A stretch of 22,367 nucleotides of DNA from IMG/VR virus record IMGVR_UViG_3300037225_001107, positions 1 to 22,367 of that record. One strand, written 5' to 3'. The stretch comes from a virus. Under the pieces are notes generated by a model, which saw nothing but the letters and a program-made list of their open reading frames with translations, was not told the DNA's origin and ran no database searches. Below, in pieces: positions 21,685-22,367 of this stretch. Made by a program: the position numbers and the translations under genes. Positions within the stretch are counted from its first letter, which is position 1. Each line of letters opens with the position of its first letter.

Positions 21685-22128
21685 TTAAGGCATGATACTT
21701 GGGCAACAGATTGTAAAAGTCAAAATTCCTGTTGCTCCATCATATCCTTCCGCGACAGCAACAATTGTTTCACCAGAGTCAGCAACTTTAAGCTTTCCAG
21801 CTTTTGGTGTTGACGAAGCATCAACAGAAAGATAATTACCAGCAGCAGCAACTTCACTGAAACCATCGGAATCAACACCAAATCTACAACCGATACTTTC
21901 AAGAGTCGTAATTCTTCCAACCTTTACATCATTACTTTCATACATATTAGCAGAAGCATAACCAATAACAAGTTTGCAAACGGCAGGAACTGTCGGGGTT
22001 ACGACATTATAGGCTTTTCCATCATTATCAATACCAACCCAAACGCCAGGAACCGCAACTAAATTGCCTATATCAATCTTTCTTGTTACCCTAACAACCC
22101 TGCTTAAGGGGGTTCGAATATCTAACAT
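21685..22128 (-). CDS. Decoration-like protein without tail (paralogue 3)
   Basis: 147 residues with AAGGAG before ATG 22128. This is the minimal form of the family: MLDIRTPLSRVVRVTRKIDI, VPGVWVGIDNDGKAYNVVTP, NMYESNDVKVGRITTLESIG, VDSDGFSEVAAAGNYLSVD and ETIVAVAEGYDGATGILTFT, ending CCPSIMP. There is no low-complexity extension. It is first of three tandem paralogues leading to the major capsid gene. The compact beta-rich layout resembles small trimeric capsid decoration or head-fibre base proteins, an inference from position and size only. Confidence 0.8.
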   Translation of the reverse strand: MLDIRTPLSRVVRVTRKIDIGNLVAVPGVWVGIDNDGKAYNVVTPTVPAVCKLVIGYASANMYESNDVKVGRITTLESIGCRFGVDSDGFSEVAAAGNYLSVDASSTPKAGKLKVADSGETIVAVAEGYDGATGILTFTICCPSIMP

Positions 22129-22146
22129 AGTAATTCTCCTTTTTAA

Positions 22147-22367
22147 TTAAGCTAAACCTTCGACTCCATCGAATATGCCGCGTTTTGCAGGAGTCTCTGA
22201 TGCTATTTTTTCGCTCTCTTCGAAGAATATATTTTTTGAAGTAACGCTTCCAAGAGCTATTGCTTCTTTAATAATTTCTAATTCATGATCGCTTTTTTTG
22301 AGAAGTTCTGCTGTTTTTTCTTGAATGCCAGGATACTCAATCAACCTCCTATCAATCATTGAATCAA
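22147..22367 (-). CDS. C-terminal part of an unknown protein, open at the right edge
   Basis: The visible frame ends at a TAA at 22147 and runs to the edge without a stop; the first visible ATG is at 22359, but no ribosome site is visible before it and the frame is open further upstream, so the true start may lie outside. The residues seen (EKTAELLKKSDHELEIIKEA, then ALGSVTSKNIFFEESEKIAS, ending GIFDGVEGLA) form a helical, charged segment. No family is recognised. It sits 18 bases before the decoration paralogues, so a head-assembly role (protease, scaffold or portal end) is possible but unproven. Confidence 0.55.
   Translation of the reverse strand, partial: DSMIDRRLIEYPGIQEKTAELLKKSDHELEIIKEAIALGSVTSKNIFFEESEKIASETPAKRGIFDGVEGLA

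Noticed and set aside
1-22367. Host polysaccharide (capsule/O-antigen) gene cluster instead of phage
   Set aside because: There are no flippase, polymerase, initiating membrane transferase or transport genes, no GT with membrane segments, and the GT genes are enclosed by capsid and other virion-type genes on one strand.

Overview
The window is AT-rich and every gene I can support lies on the minus strand, so transcription runs from high to low coordinates. The content is the late, virion-building region of a tailed dsDNA phage (Caudoviricetes), most likely an uncultured environmental one. It holds a HK97-type major capsid protein, decoration-like paralogues, low-complexity Ser/Pro- and Thr-rich virion proteins, an M15-type peptidase, a glycine-rich fibre/adhesin-type protein and a GIY-YIG homing endonuclease. 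I see no tRNA, rRNA, integrase, insertion sequence or CRISPR array. No stretch over about 100 bases lacks a gene.

Layout in transcription order. (1) 22367-19236, head module: the end of an unknown gene, three tandem paralogues of a decoration-like protein, then the major capsid protein, which is followed by a strong intrinsic terminator. (2) 19235-17622: two small virion-type proteins and an Ala/Pro/Gln-rich protein, closed by a second strong terminator. (3) 17578-15361: two glycosyltransferase (GT) genes, one a tandem double GT. (4) 15348-12391: M15-type peptidase, an Ig-like/Thr-rich protein ending in a Cys4 domain, and a homing endonuclease. (5) 12379-5046: a compact glycan-modification island with two DxH-type GT2 genes, a further GT2, two copies of an unnamed GT-like domain plus a third copy fused to a GT2, a DUF616/TOD1-type GT, two SAM methyltransferases and a UDP-glucuronate 4-epimerase. 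(6) 5049-1: a small protein with a Thr/Pro tail, the glycine-rich Ser/Pro-tailed protein, a beta-rich multidomain protein, an unknown structural protein, and a large protein open at the left edge that ends in poly-Thr at the boundary. Several junctions are ATGA overlaps, implying translational coupling.

The most interesting idea is that groups 1, 4 and 6 and groups 3 and 5 belong together. Five or six virion-type proteins carry mucin-like Ser/Thr/Pro tails or linkers (SPSAS repeats, poly-Thr-PAP). Interleaved with them is a dense set of GTs, three of which carry the DAH/DSH metal motif and downstream Gly/Glu/Trp/His motifs reminiscent of polypeptide GalNAc-transferases, the enzymes that start mucin-type O-glycosylation. 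The epimerase would supply UDP-galacturonate and the methyltransferases could cap sugars. I infer, but cannot prove from sequence, a phage-encoded system that O-glycosylates its own capsid and fibre surface. The three decoration paralogues share one core but bear no tail, a poly-Thr tail or an SPSAS tail, which fits that picture.
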